In this document: in pieces, positions 27,701 through 36,347 of the stretch
How the letters are laid out: each line of letters starts with the position of its first letter
How positions within the stretch are numbered: the first letter of the stretch is position 1
Assembly: GCF_001427305.1 (NCBI RefSeq)
Contig: NZ_LMFZ01000050.1
Coordinates: 1-64,000 of the forward strand
Source of the DNA: Duganella sp. Root1480D1
GTDB lineage: Bacteria > Pseudomonadota > Gammaproteobacteria > Burkholderiales > Burkholderiaceae_D
DNA: 64,000 bases
Direction of reading: 5' to 3'
Program-made: the position numbers and the translations under genes
Notes under the pieces: generated by a model
What the model was told of the DNA's origin: nothing
Databases searched by the model: none
The model's input: the letters and a program-made list of their open reading frames with translations, nothing else

Positions 27701-28323
27701 GACACCCACAGGCCGGTGTAGCGGCTCATGGCCCAGGCGTGCAGGCCGTAGTCGATGTATTCCTGCACCGACGATGGGTACAGCACCGGAATGCCGCAGG
27801 CGTTCAGGATGTGGTCCGACTGGTGGGCGGTGGAGGACGATTTCGCAGCGTGGTCGTCGCCCGCCAGCACCAGCACGCCGCCGTGCTTGGAGGAGCCGGC
27901 GTTATTGGCATGCTTGAACACGTCGCCGCAGCGGTCGACGCCTGGACCCTTGCCGTACCACATGGAGAACACGCCGTCGTACTTGGCATCTTCGAACAGG
28001 TTGGTCTGCTGGGTGCCCCAGACGGCAGTCGCCGCCAGGTCTTCGTTCATGCCAGGGTGGAACTTGACGTGGTGCGCGTCGAGGTGCTTCTTGGCCTTCA
28101 TCGCGGTCTGGTCGACCGAGGTGACCGGCGAACCGCGGTAGCCGGTGATGTAGCCGGCGGTATTCAGGCCGGCTTTCAGGTCGCGCTCACGCTGCAGCAT
28201 TGGCAGGCGGATCAGGGCTTGCGTGCCGGTCATGAAGGCGCGGCCGCGCTCAAGGGTCCACTTGTCGTCGAGGGTAATGTCGTGCGCGGGCGATAGCTCG
28301 CCGCTCTTGACGGGTGCGTTCAT
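24775..28323 (-). CDS. Fused indolepyruvate ferredoxin oxidoreductase
   Basis: A 1182-residue single-chain enzyme that oxidatively decarboxylates aryl pyruvates (from Trp, Phe or Tyr) to aryl-acetyl-CoA, using thiamine diphosphate and ferredoxin. The N-terminal half holds the pyrimidine-binding part (TAGYITGYRGSP) and the ThDP-binding region (GDGTYFHSGILAIRAA). A cysteine cluster at CEGCGDCSVQSNC with nearby Cys residues would carry iron-sulfur clusters. The C-terminal part (ILITGIGGTGVVTVGQIL) is the gamma-type domain. The ATG at 28323 has GGAGAC upstream; a TTG 27 bp earlier is not needed. It is downstream of hpd on the same strand with a palindromic repeat between them, pointing to aromatic amino-acid catabolism. 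Confidence 0.92.
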   Translation of the reverse strand: MNAPVKSGELSPAHDITLDDKWTLERGRAFMTGTQALIRLPMLQRERDLKAGLNTAGYITGYRGSPVTSVDQTAMKAKKHLDAHHVKFHPGMNEDLAATAVWGTQQTNLFEDAKYDGVFSMWYGKGPGVDRCGDVFKHANNAGSSKHGGVLVLAGDDHAAKSSSTAHQSDHILNACGIPVLYPSSVQEYIDYGLHAWAMSRYTGLWVSMKCVTDIIESGAVVDFDPDRVQIQMPEDFELPAGGLNIRWPDTVLDMEVRMNSYKWYAALAYCRANKLNKIIWDAPKPKIGIITAGKSYLDTRQALADLGIDEQAAADIGIRLYKIGMTWPLEADGVHEFAKGLDEILVVEEKRQILEYALKEELYNLPDGERPRVVGKFDDTGEWSNKGKTGHGDWLLPATYELNPAQIARAIASRIEHYCKDHPVAARVKERIAFLEAKEAALKNLPAKANPETDRIPYFCSGCPHNSSTKVPEGSRAMAGIGCHYMVLWMDRETSTFTHMGAEGVTWVGQAPFTNEKHVFTNLGDGTYFHSGILAIRAAVAAKVNITYKILYNDAVAMTGGQNVDGPLDPGMISRQIAAEGVTPIIVVTDDPEKYPDDYNWAPGVTVRHRSELMDVQKELRDKPGVSAMIYDQTCASEKRRRRKKGEYPDPAKRAVINEAVCEGCGDCSVQSNCLSVEPLETELGRKRQINQSSCNKDFSCVNGFCPSFVTVEGGGLKKPKKAAAAGGGEVPALPAPVIPSTANPYGILITGIGGTGVVTVGQILAVAAHVEGKGAIVLDMSGLAQKGGPVMSHVRLADKQADLHSTRVGTGSANLVIGCDQIVTASKDALSRMGEGRTYAAINSTGATTAAFVKNPDWQFPGTSSQSEIKRACGESNVDFVDAGKIATALMGDSIATNMFMLGYSFQKGHVPLSEASLMKAIELNGVSVPFNKAAFNWGRYCAHDTAAVTKLATPATVIEFKRTQTLEEIIAKRVELLTAYQDAAYARQYSDFVAQVQAAEGAFGSKKLTEAVARYFYKLMAYKDEYEVARLHSDPAFRAKIESMFEGDYKVKFHLAPPLLVKKDKEGHLVKQEFGPWMLKAFSVLAKFKGLRGTALDVFGYTAERKMERALIGEYRNTVSGLLDKLTADNLATAVSIARIPEDIRGYGHVKERHLKAAKQKEASLLAEFSKPAVATHAA

Positions 28324-28397
28324 CAGGTGTGTCTCCAAAAACTTCTTCAAAGTTAGAACGGCGCCCTGTTCTTATTTGCGGGGCTGCCGGAATTCTT

Positions 28398-28479
28398 TAA
28401 ACCGGTACGTGGCTGCCGCTGGCAATAGTGTCTGACCCTGCGGGTCAGACCGGACGGCGACCCGGCTGGTTTACCGGTT

Positions 28480-28482
<3 letters not shown>
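28398..28482. repeat. Palindromic repeat, copy 2
   Basis: Ends TAAACCGGTA and TTTACCGGTTTTAA frame a core palindrome with 9-bp arms (GTCTGACCC 28430-28438, GGGTCAGAC 28442-28450) and a TGC loop. The hpd stop codon (28480-28482, reverse strand) is part of the right tip. On the minus strand it shares GCTTAAAACCGGTAAACC with copy 1. Confidence 0.8.
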
Positions 28483-29607
<1,125 letters not shown>

Positions 29608-29695
29608 GGTGCGTCTCCCTATTAGAATTGCGCACAGTATAGTCCCCTGCATGCGACATTTAATTGCAAACATTTCCCAACATTGATTGGATTGA

Positions 29696-29708
29696 GCAAT
29701 AATATTGC
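29696..29708. promoter_or_regulatory. 13-bp palindrome between hpd and the Lrp-type gene
   Basis: GCAATAATATTGC is a perfect palindrome 27 bp upstream of the regulator start and ~90 bp upstream of hpd. The AT-rich centre resembles the sites bound by Lrp/AsnC regulators. A TATACT -10-like box for hpd lies at about 29635-29640 on the minus strand. The operator role is inferred from position and symmetry. Confidence 0.4.
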
Positions 29709-29734
29709 GAGAACATCGACTGAAAGAGGAATTT

Positions 29735-30256
29735 ATGACCAAGATTGCGCTGGATAAAACGGATCGCAAGATATTGTCCATCTTGCAAACGGACGGCCGG
29801 CTGTCCAATCAGGATGTCGCAGAGCAAGTCAACCTCTCCCCTTCCCCCTGCCTGCGCCGCATCAAGCGCCTGGAAGAGGAAGGCGTTATTCGCCAGTATG
29901 TGGCGCTGCTGGATCCGGACAAGATCGGCCTCGGCCTGCTGGCTTACGTCAATGTGCGCCTCGAGAAGCACAGCGACGCGGCCGCCCACAGCAACGCGCG
30001 CGCCCTGGGCGTGAACCCGACCGGCACCTCGCCGCGCGCCGACTTCGCGGTGGCAGTCGAACAATGGCCTGAAGTGGTGGCCTGCTACGCCATGACCGGC
30101 GAAATGGATTACCTGCTGCGCGTGCACGTGGAAGACATGGACCACTTCTCGCGCTTCATGATGGCGACCCTGTTGCGCCACCCGGCCGTGCTGGACGTGA
30201 AGTCCTCCTTCGCCCTGCAGCGCATCAAGGACACCACGGCCCTGCCGCTGGTCTGA
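29735..30256 (+). CDS. Lrp/AsnC family transcriptional regulator
   Basis: A 173-residue protein with an N-terminal helix-turn-helix (~5-60; LDKTDRKILSILQTDGRLSN, then NLSPSPCLRRIKRLEEEGVI) and a C-terminal RAM effector domain (~75-155). Such proteins sense amino acids and form octamers on DNA. It is divergent from hpd, so tyrosine or phenylalanine is a likely effector; this is context only. The ATG at 29735 has AGAGGA 6-9 nt upstream. The family is usually ~150-165 residues, and a short insertion (about 95-115) accounts for the extra length. Confidence 0.93.
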   Translation: MTKIALDKTDRKILSILQTDGRLSNQDVAEQVNLSPSPCLRRIKRLEEEGVIRQYVALLDPDKIGLGLLAYVNVRLEKHSDAAAHSNARALGVNPTGTSPRADFAVAVEQWPEVVACYAMTGEMDYLLRVHVEDMDHFSRFMMATLLRHPAVLDVKSSFALQRIKDTTALPLV

Positions 30257-30432
30257 TTGAGAAATCAGATTGAAGACCTTTGCCGATCTCGGGATTCCAT
30301 TTCCGCTCTTTGCCGTCATCCCAGGACTTTGGGGCGACCAGCTTCACGACGACACCGGGATTTACGCCTTTGAATGCAGCTGCTGCGGACGCAAGACCGC
30401 CCATTGGGATCTCGCATAAGCAAGCGGCCTGG
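30257..30432. other. Convergent spacer with a possible gene remnant
   Basis: 176 bp between two convergent genes. On the minus strand a 59-codon open frame from the ATG at 30404 runs to 30225, into the 3' end of the regulator gene, and reads protein-like (AFKGVNPGVVVKLVAPKSWD, then DGKERKWNPEIGKG). There is no ribosome site and I do not recognise it. It could be a decayed gene end or chance. No terminator hairpin was found. Confidence 0.25.
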
Positions 30433-31221
30433 CTAGTCGTGTTCGTGCTGGCGTACCAGCGACTGCTCAAGGCGCTGGTATTCAGACGTAGCGCGCACTT
30501 TGGCGATCGCGTTCCAGAGCGCTTCGAAGCGCTTGGGTTCCCTGTCATAGGCCTTGCGGCCCACCATCAGGTGGAAGTCGAAACTGGCGAACGGTTGCTT
30601 CGCCAGGATCACGCGGCCCTGGTAGCGCGGGTCTTCTTTCAGCAGGTTTTCCGCGTCGCGTCCCATCAGCACGGCGACGTCGGCGCTGCCGGCTGCCAGC
30701 AGGCGCAGGCCTTCTTCTGCCGTCTTGGGCGTGTCGATCACCGTCTGGCCGCGTGCCTGCAACATGTCCACAATATAGTAGCCACGCTGCGCCACCACCA
30801 GCTTGCGCGGGTTGACCAGGGTCTTGCCGTCCCAACTGGCGCCGCTGTCGACGCGCAGATACAGGTCCACGTGGTCGCGGTACATGGCGCGCTCGGGGTC
30901 CTGGCTGCCATCGGCCTTGGTAGGCGGCTGGCTGTAGGCACGGCGGCGCGGATTGTCGGAGGGGCCGACCATGGCGTCGATCACGCCGGTACGGGTTTCC
31001 TCTTCACAGCGCTTCCACGGGCGGGGGACAAAGTTGATCTGGTCGCCGGTGATTTTCGCTGCGCGTTTCAGCAGCTCGATATTCAGGCCGGTGCCGTCCG
31101 GCATGGTCCACGGCGCCTGGGGGATGTCTTCGAAGCAGAATTTCAAGGGCGCCCCCGCCGCCTGCGCCAGCGGTGCGGCCATGGTCACGGCTAAAGCGAT
31201 GCTGCGCAGGGCGAACGGCAT
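30433..31221 (-). CDS. Family 3-like periplasmic solute-binding protein
   Basis: A 262-residue protein with a signal peptide (~1-21, ending AQA). The fold is that of amino-acid ABC-transporter binding proteins: LKFCFEDIPQAPWTMPDGTG, then INFVPRPWKRCEEETRTGVIDAMVGPSDNPRR. No permease or ATPase genes adjoin, so it is solitary and may act as a sensor partner or feed a distant transporter. The ligand is unknown. It lies 11 bp downstream of the GNAT gene on the same strand. Confidence 0.85.
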   Translation of the reverse strand: MPFALRSIALAVTMAAPLAQAAGAPLKFCFEDIPQAPWTMPDGTGLNIELLKRAAKITGDQINFVPRPWKRCEEETRTGVIDAMVGPSDNPRRRAYSQPPTKADGSQDPERAMYRDHVDLYLRVDSGASWDGKTLVNPRKLVVAQRGYYIVDMLQARGQTVIDTPKTAEEGLRLLAAGSADVAVLMGRDAENLLKEDPRYQGRVILAKQPFASFDFHLMVGRKAYDREPKRFEALWNAIAKVRATSEYQRLEQSLVRQHEHD

Positions 31222-31232
31222 GGAAGCCTCCT

Positions 31233-31913
31233 CTACTTTTCCTCCGATTTTACTCCAGGGATCTTGTCGAGCAGTTTGGCGGCGGCGCGGACGTTGGCTT
31301 TCAGCGCGTAGTCGAGAGAGGCAAGCTGTTCTTCCATCGCTTCCTGCAGCACGCTGGCAGGGTCGGCCGGGCCGAGCTTGAGGTAGGCATCCGCTTCCCC
31401 ATAGTCGCGGTGGATTTCCATGCCGGCCTTTTTGGCGATGTGCATCATGGTCGCATTGGACGACAGGCAGTGCATGTACAGGGTGTCGACGTCATTGTTG
31501 CGGCAAGCGATGTTGGCGCGTTCGAACAGCTTGGAACCGATGCCGAGGCCACGCGCGGACTTGGAAACCGACACGCCGAACTCCGCCACCTGGTCTTTCT
31601 CGGTGGCCTTGTGCTTGTCGGCGTCGCGCTCGGCAAAGGCCAGGTGACCGACGGCCACCAGCTTGAAGACGCGGTTGTACACGCCGAACACCAGGTCGCG
31701 GTCGAAATCGATGCTGCCCACATAGCGCGTGATCTGCTCGTCGTTGACCGGTGTGCCGAAGCGCAACAGGCGGTCGTGGCGCTCCAGCGAGAGGAAGTGC
31801 TTGAGCATGCGGCGGCGGTCGCGCTCGCGCAACTCCTTGACCGGCACTGTCGGCCGGTCCTTGCCGCCGAACAGGCCGCGCAAGGGATTGCGGAAGAAGT
31901 TAAGACTGGTCAT
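31233..31913 (-). CDS. GNAT-family N-acetyltransferase
   Basis: A 226-residue protein with a GNAT core (~30-185). The acetyl-CoA-binding segment is VSVSKSARGLGIGSKLFERA, and CLSSNATMMHIAKKAGM is the usual C-terminal motif. The substrate is unknown. An extra C-terminal helical tail (~190-226) is present. The start overlaps the 3' end of cca by 14 nt, so translation is probably coupled. Confidence 0.88.
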   Translation of the reverse strand: MTSLNFFRNPLRGLFGGKDRPTVPVKELRERDRRRMLKHFLSLERHDRLLRFGTPVNDEQITRYVGSIDFDRDLVFGVYNRVFKLVAVGHLAFAERDADKHKATEKDQVAEFGVSVSKSARGLGIGSKLFERANIACRNNDVDTLYMHCLSSNATMMHIAKKAGMEIHRDYGEADAYLKLGPADPASVLQEAMEEQLASLDYALKANVRAAAKLLDKIPGVKSEEK

Positions 31914-33015
31914 CGTTGCGCCCCTTCACGCCGATCGCAGCATGCACTGCCTGTACGCGGGCTGCGCGCACGCGCTCCGGGATCTGCTGCGGCGCGTCCG
32001 CCGAACGCTGGGCGATTTCGCCGGCATTGACTGCACGGGCTGCGTCGAGCGCCCGGGCCAACAATTCGCTCCGGCCCGGCGACGCGCCACCGGCACATTC
32101 CGCAGCCGCCACCATCTGCGCAAAGCGCGCCGGCTTGCGGAAGCCATCGCAGCGCTCGAACAAGCTGACCAGCGCGGCGGCATCCAGTTCCAGCGCCTTG
32201 TCCACGCTGCCGCGGTCGCGCGCCGTCATCACGGCCAGGTCGCGGCATTCGGTCGGCACTTTCAGGCGCTTGCTGGCTTGCTCCACTTGCGCCACGTCGA
32301 GCGCCTGCATCAGCGCAGCAAAGCGAACCGGCAGCTCCAGGCCCGCTGCGGCGGCACGATCGATCACCGGGGCCACTGCAAGTCCATCGCCGATTTCGGG
32401 AACGATGTGCGACAGGGCGCCGCAGCCGCGCAGCGCTTGCAGCATGCGCGAAGGCTTCTGCTCCATCAGGCCGCGCGCGATTTCCTGCCACACGCGTTCC
32501 GGCACCAGGGCATCGACCTCGCCCTGCTCCACCATGCGCTGCATCAGCGCATTGGTTTCAGGCGCCACGCGGAACTCCGGATAGCGCGCGGCAAAGCGCG
32601 CCAGGCGCAGGATGCGCACCGGGTCTTCGGCGAAAGCGTCCGACACGTGGCGGAAAATGCGGTCCTTGATGTCCTGCTGGCCGTTGTAAGGGTCGACCAG
32701 CGCGCCATCGTCGCCGCGCGCAATGGCGTTGATGGTCAGGTCGCGCCGCACCAGGTCTTCTTCCAGCGTCACGTCGCTGGAGGTGTGGAACACGAAGCCC
32801 TTGTAGCCGGGCGCCGTTTTGCGCTCGGTACGCGCCAGCGCATATTCCTCCTGCGTTTGCGGATGCAGGAACACCGGGAAATCCTTGCCCACCGGGCGGA
32901 AGCCGGCCTTCACCATTTCTTCCGGCGTGGCGCCTACCACCACATGGTCATGGTCCTTGACGGGCAAACCAAGCAAATCATCGCGCACCGCGCCGCCGAC
33001 CACGTAAGTCTTCAT
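31900..33015 (-). CDS. cca: CCA-adding tRNA nucleotidyltransferase without HD motif
   Basis: A 371-residue enzyme that builds or repairs the CCA end of tRNAs. The head has VGGAVRD, DHDHVVVGATPEEM and the RRDLTINAIA motif, followed by EDPVRILRLARFAARY. In the E. coli-type enzyme the next domain reads FAALLHDLGKG followed by a HE pair. Here the chain goes from RFAALMQALD directly to QVEQASKRLKVP, losing about 25 residues including HD and HE. The 2',3'-phosphodiesterase/phosphatase function is therefore probably absent. The length (371 against ~410) agrees. An ATG at 33021 overlapping the GST stop (TGATG) is an alternative start. Confidence 0.93.
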   Translation of the reverse strand: MKTYVVGGAVRDDLLGLPVKDHDHVVVGATPEEMVKAGFRPVGKDFPVFLHPQTQEEYALARTERKTAPGYKGFVFHTSSDVTLEEDLVRRDLTINAIARGDDGALVDPYNGQQDIKDRIFRHVSDAFAEDPVRILRLARFAARYPEFRVAPETNALMQRMVEQGEVDALVPERVWQEIARGLMEQKPSRMLQALRGCGALSHIVPEIGDGLAVAPVIDRAAAAGLELPVRFAALMQALDVAQVEQASKRLKVPTECRDLAVMTARDRGSVDKALELDAAALVSLFERCDGFRKPARFAQMVAAAECAGGASPGRSELLARALDAARAVNAGEIAQRSADAPQQIPERVRAARVQAVHAAIGVKGRNDDQS

Positions 33016-33020
33016 CACCA

Positions 33021-33740
33021 TCAATCGTCCGGCATCTCCGCGTCGTGCAGTGGCGCGGTTTCAGTTTCGGCCAGTGCGCCGGCGATCCAGGCATCGACCG
33101 CCGGATGATTGCGCATACGCTCGCAATAGGCGGACAGCGCCGGCGGCAGCACCACGCCATAGGTCTTGAAGCGGCACACCACCGGTGCAAAGAAGGCGTC
33201 GGCAATCGAGAACTCGCCGAACAGGAATTCGTTATGGCCGAAGCGGCTCAGGCACTCTTCCCACATTTCGCTGATGCGGCCGATGTCGGCCTGGGTGGCC
33301 GGCGTGCGGCCCTTGCCCGGGTAGCTGCCCTTGATGTTCATCGACATCGTGGTGCGCAGGCTGCCGAAGGAGCTGTGCATTTCGGCGCAGACCGAACGCG
33401 CCAGCGCACGTGCGGCCACGTCGCGCGGCCACAGCGGCTTGTCGGGGAATTGCTCGGCCAGGTATTCACAGATTGCCAGGCTGTCCCAGATTGCCATGTC
33501 GCCGGCCAGCAGCACCGGCACGCGGCCACTGGCGCTGTACCTGGCGATGTTGTTGGAGGTGTCCGGCTGGTCGAGCAGCACGCGCACTTCCGTGAACGGG
33601 ATGTTGAAGGCTTTCATCGCAACCCACGGGCGCATCGACCACGAGGAATAGTTCTTGTTGCCGATGACCAGGGTCAGGCCAGGCTCACGCGCGGCGGCAA
33701 GGGTTTCGGCAAGTTTCGGGTCGAGTTCTGTGGTCTGCAT
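33021..33740 (-). CDS. Glutathione S-transferase family protein
   Basis: A 239-residue protein with a thioredoxin-like N-terminal domain (~20-100: NKNYSSWSMRPWVAM, then GRVPVLLAGDMAIWDSLAIC) and an all-helical C-terminal domain containing FSIADAFFAPVVCRF. The active-site Ser in YSSWSMRPW fits zeta- or maleylacetoacetate-isomerase-like bacterial GSTs. A detoxification or isomerase role is possible. It precedes cca, with stop and start overlapping. Confidence 0.88.
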   Translation of the reverse strand: MQTTELDPKLAETLAAAREPGLTLVIGNKNYSSWSMRPWVAMKAFNIPFTEVRVLLDQPDTSNNIARYSASGRVPVLLAGDMAIWDSLAICEYLAEQFPDKPLWPRDVAARALARSVCAEMHSSFGSLRTTMSMNIKGSYPGKGRTPATQADIGRISEMWEECLSRFGHNEFLFGEFSIADAFFAPVVCRFKTYGVVLPPALSAYCERMRNHPAVDAWIAGALAETETAPLHDAEMPDD

Positions 33741-33758
33741 GATTCCTCTGTTATCGTT

Positions 33759-35735
33759 TTAACGGCCGCCGTAAGCGGCTTCCTGTTGTTCCTGCTCGGT
33801 ATAGCCCTTCGGCGTGACGGTGCTGCCCAGGCGCGCCTTCAGCGATTGCGGGCGGCCGTCGAACAGTGCTGCGTAATAAGTGGCGTTGACCATCACGTTT
33901 TTCACGTAGCCGCGCGTTTCCGCGAAAGGAATCGATTCGATGAAGATGGTGCTGTCCATCGGCTTGGTCAGCTGCGTGCGCCAGGCGCGCAGCCGGCCCG
34001 GCCCGGCGTTATAGGCGGCGGTGGCCAGTACCTGCGAGCCGTCCATGCTGCCCAGGACCATGTTCATGTAGTTGGCGCCCAACAGGATATTGGTCTTCAC
34101 GTCTGTCAGCATGCCCTGCACGAAGTCGGTCAGGCCTATCTTGCGCGCCACCCAGCGTCCGGTGGAAGGCATCACCTGCATCAGGCCCGAGGCGCCGACC
34201 GAGGATTGCGCGTCCATCACGAAGCGCGATTCCTGGCGGATCAGGCCATACACCCAGGCGCGGTCCAGGCCCAGCGTGCTGGTGGTTGGTTGCATGATGT
34301 CGTCATGCGGCACCGGGTAGCGGTGCGTGTAGTCGGCCTGCACGCGGGTCTTCTCGGAGGTGTACACCATGCGGTCCAGCACATGCTTTTCGCGTGCGAA
34401 TTCGGCGGCGGCGATCAGCTCGCGTTCGTTCAGGCGGCGGGTCTCCCAGTTCCACTCGCGCGTGCCTTCAAAGCGCAGGCGCATGTCGAAGAACTTGAGC
34501 GCGCGCTGCAGGCCGGGATTGGCGGAAATGGCTGCCATTTCGGCTGGTGTAGGGGCCGGGCCCGGAGGCGGGATGGTTACCAGTTGGCCCAGTTCCTCGC
34601 CGGCCAAGATGCCGTAATAGCTGGACTGGTCGGCAATGCTGCGGTAGGCGGCCAGCACTTCCGGCGTGTTGCTGCCTGCTTCGGCGGCGATGGCGCGCGC
34701 GTTCCAGTAAATCCAGGCCGGATCCTTGCGCAATTGCGGCGGCATGGCGGCGATGGTGGCCTTCACGGTTTTCCAGTCGCGTTCACGCAGGGCGATACGG
34801 GTCTTCCACTGCATCTGGTCCAGGGACAGCGGAGCACCGGCCGACTTGGCCCAATAGCCCGCCGTGTCAGGCGAAAACGAGTAGGACGACACCAGCGCCA
34901 GGTTAGCCCAGCCGATGGCGCGTTCCTGCGGCGTCAGGTGCGGCGAGTTCTTTTCCAGCGCCATCCGGGCCAGGTTCATGCTGGTGCGGGCGCCGCGGCC
35001 TACCGCCACCAGGAAAGTCTCGTGGTCGGCACGCGTGCTGCCGGCACCTTTGGCCAGCGCCAGCGTCGGCAGGTCCACCGCCTGGCCCATCTTCTTGTCC
35101 GAGCCATTCAGCAGCATCACGATGCGCTTGGCTGGGCCGGTGGAATTGGTTTCTCCGGCCAGGCGCACCTGCGTCCACAAATCTTCCTCTGTGAATTGCC
35201 CGGTCTGCGCCAGCGCCGCAATCAGCGCGCCGCAGCCTTCACCGTAGTACGGCGGAAAGACCAGCAGCGCGCGCGCATCGGCTGCCACGTTCTGGCCTTT
35301 GGAGAGGCGCGACAGCAGGTTGTAGCACTTGACCTGGGTATCGTCCTGCAGCACGAACTGCGGGAACTGTTCATCGAAGGTGGCCCATTCGCGCTTGCGG
35401 CCCAGTTCCAGCAGCCAATCGTTGCGCATGCGGTCGGCAATTGCGCTGCCCTGGTATTTGCTCAGGAAGGCACGCACCTCCGGATCCGCCACTTCCTTGA
35501 AACGGGCTTTCAGGCGGTAATAGTCGACGTAGGAGGGAATCGAATAATCTGGCAGGCGGGCGGCGTAAAACTCCGCCTTGGCCGCATCGTCGCGCCGCAC
35601 CGAATCGCGCAGCAGGAGGAAGGCATCGTCTTCCTTGCGGCTGTCGCTTGCGTTATCCTGCGCCAAAGCCAGTGGCGAGGCGGCGCATGCTGCGACCATC
35701 AGTGCGCCGGCTATCCATTTCGAGGTGGAAATCAA
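33759..35735 (-). CDS. Soluble lytic murein transglycosylase (Slt-like)
   Basis: A protein of about 658 residues with a signal peptide, a long alpha-superhelical body (~30-470) and a C-terminal SLT catalytic domain (~490-600). Catalytic and family motifs are GLIRQESRF (Glu), GASGLMQVMPSTGRW, GANYMNMVLG and AAYNAGPGRLRAWR. It cuts peptidoglycan glycan strands to 1,6-anhydro products in the periplasm. A TTG start at 35735 (MISTSKWIAGALMVAAC) has GAGAG upstream; a GTG at 35759 would add 8 residues but leaves only 3 bp to the divergent folate gene. Neither can be excluded. Confidence 0.93.
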   Translation of the reverse strand: MISTSKWIAGALMVAACAASPLALAQDNASDSRKEDDAFLLLRDSVRRDDAAKAEFYAARLPDYSIPSYVDYYRLKARFKEVADPEVRAFLSKYQGSAIADRMRNDWLLELGRKREWATFDEQFPQFVLQDDTQVKCYNLLSRLSKGQNVAADARALLVFPPYYGEGCGALIAALAQTGQFTEEDLWTQVRLAGETNSTGPAKRIVMLLNGSDKKMGQAVDLPTLALAKGAGSTRADHETFLVAVGRGARTSMNLARMALEKNSPHLTPQERAIGWANLALVSSYSFSPDTAGYWAKSAGAPLSLDQMQWKTRIALRERDWKTVKATIAAMPPQLRKDPAWIYWNARAIAAEAGSNTPEVLAAYRSIADQSSYYGILAGEELGQLVTIPPPGPAPTPAEMAAISANPGLQRALKFFDMRLRFEGTREWNWETRRLNERELIAAAEFAREKHVLDRMVYTSEKTRVQADYTHRYPVPHDDIMQPTTSTLGLDRAWVYGLIRQESRFVMDAQSSVGASGLMQVMPSTGRWVARKIGLTDFVQGMLTDVKTNILLGANYMNMVLGSMDGSQVLATAAYNAGPGRLRAWRTQLTKPMDSTIFIESIPFAETRGYVKNVMVNATYYAALFDGRPQSLKARLGSTVTPKGYTEQEQQEAAYGGR

Positions 35736-35762
35736 TGTACGACTCTCAAGGTAATTCACGAT

Positions 35763-36347
35763 ATGACCAGCCCAACTAGGATACCACGCAACCCCGACGG
35801 CCAGCCAGCATCCGGCAAGGCGGAACTGCGCAAGCATATGCTGGCGGTGCGCCGTGCGCTGGCAGCGGAAACACGTGCGCAGTGGGACGGCGAAATCGGT
35901 GCAAAAGTGGTCCAGTGGTGGCGCGAGTCCGGTGTCGGCACGCTGGGGGTGTACTGGCCCTTGCGCGACGAGCCGAACTTGCACGCCTGTTATGCGGAAT
36001 TGGCGGAGCTGGGTGTGAGACTGCTGCTGCCGGTGGTGCTTGAGAAAAATGCGCCACTCGCATTTGCCGAGTGGACCATCGGGGAACCGATGCTGAAGGA
36101 TTCGATGGGAGTGGGCGTGCCGGCCATGCTGCGGCTGGTGGAAGAGTTTCCGCCTGCCTTGCTGATACCTTGCCTGGGCTATAACCCGCAGGGCTACCGG
36201 CTTGGATATGGTGGCGGGTTCTATGACCGCACCCTGGCGCGCGAGCCGCGCCCGGCCACCGTGGGGGTGGCCTATCGCTGCCTCGCTGCCGATTTCGGCA
36301 GCGATGGGCACGATGTGGCGCTGGACCGCATCCTCACTGAGGACTGA
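35763..36347 (+). CDS. 5-formyltetrahydrofolate cyclo-ligase
   Basis: A 194-residue enzyme that converts 5-formyl-THF to 5,10-methenyl-THF using ATP. Family motifs are the basic N-terminal KAELRKHMLAVRRAL, the segment LIPCLGYNPQGYRLGYGGGF and the closing YDRTL. The start at 35763 is 27 bp from the divergent transglycosylase start. The 3' end overlaps the convergent metF end by 14 bp. Proximity to metF is consistent with a one-carbon role. Confidence 0.94.
   Translation: MTSPTRIPRNPDGQPASGKAELRKHMLAVRRALAAETRAQWDGEIGAKVVQWWRESGVGTLGVYWPLRDEPNLHACYAELAELGVRLLLPVVLEKNAPLAFAEWTIGEPMLKDSMGVGVPAMLRLVEEFPPALLIPCLGYNPQGYRLGYGGGFYDRTLAREPRPATVGVAYRCLAADFGSDGHDVALDRILTED

Noticed and set aside
24769..28296. 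1175-codon plus-strand open frame opposite the indolepyruvate oxidoreductase gene
   Set aside because: It mirrors a well-conserved minus-strand gene; long antisense frames are expected at this GC content. It has low-complexity His/Val/Arg composition and no family motif.
33045..35762. 900 extra codons upstream of the 5-formyl-THF cyclo-ligase
   Set aside because: They are antisense to the GST and lytic transglycosylase genes. The family length and the ATG at 35763 define the real start.
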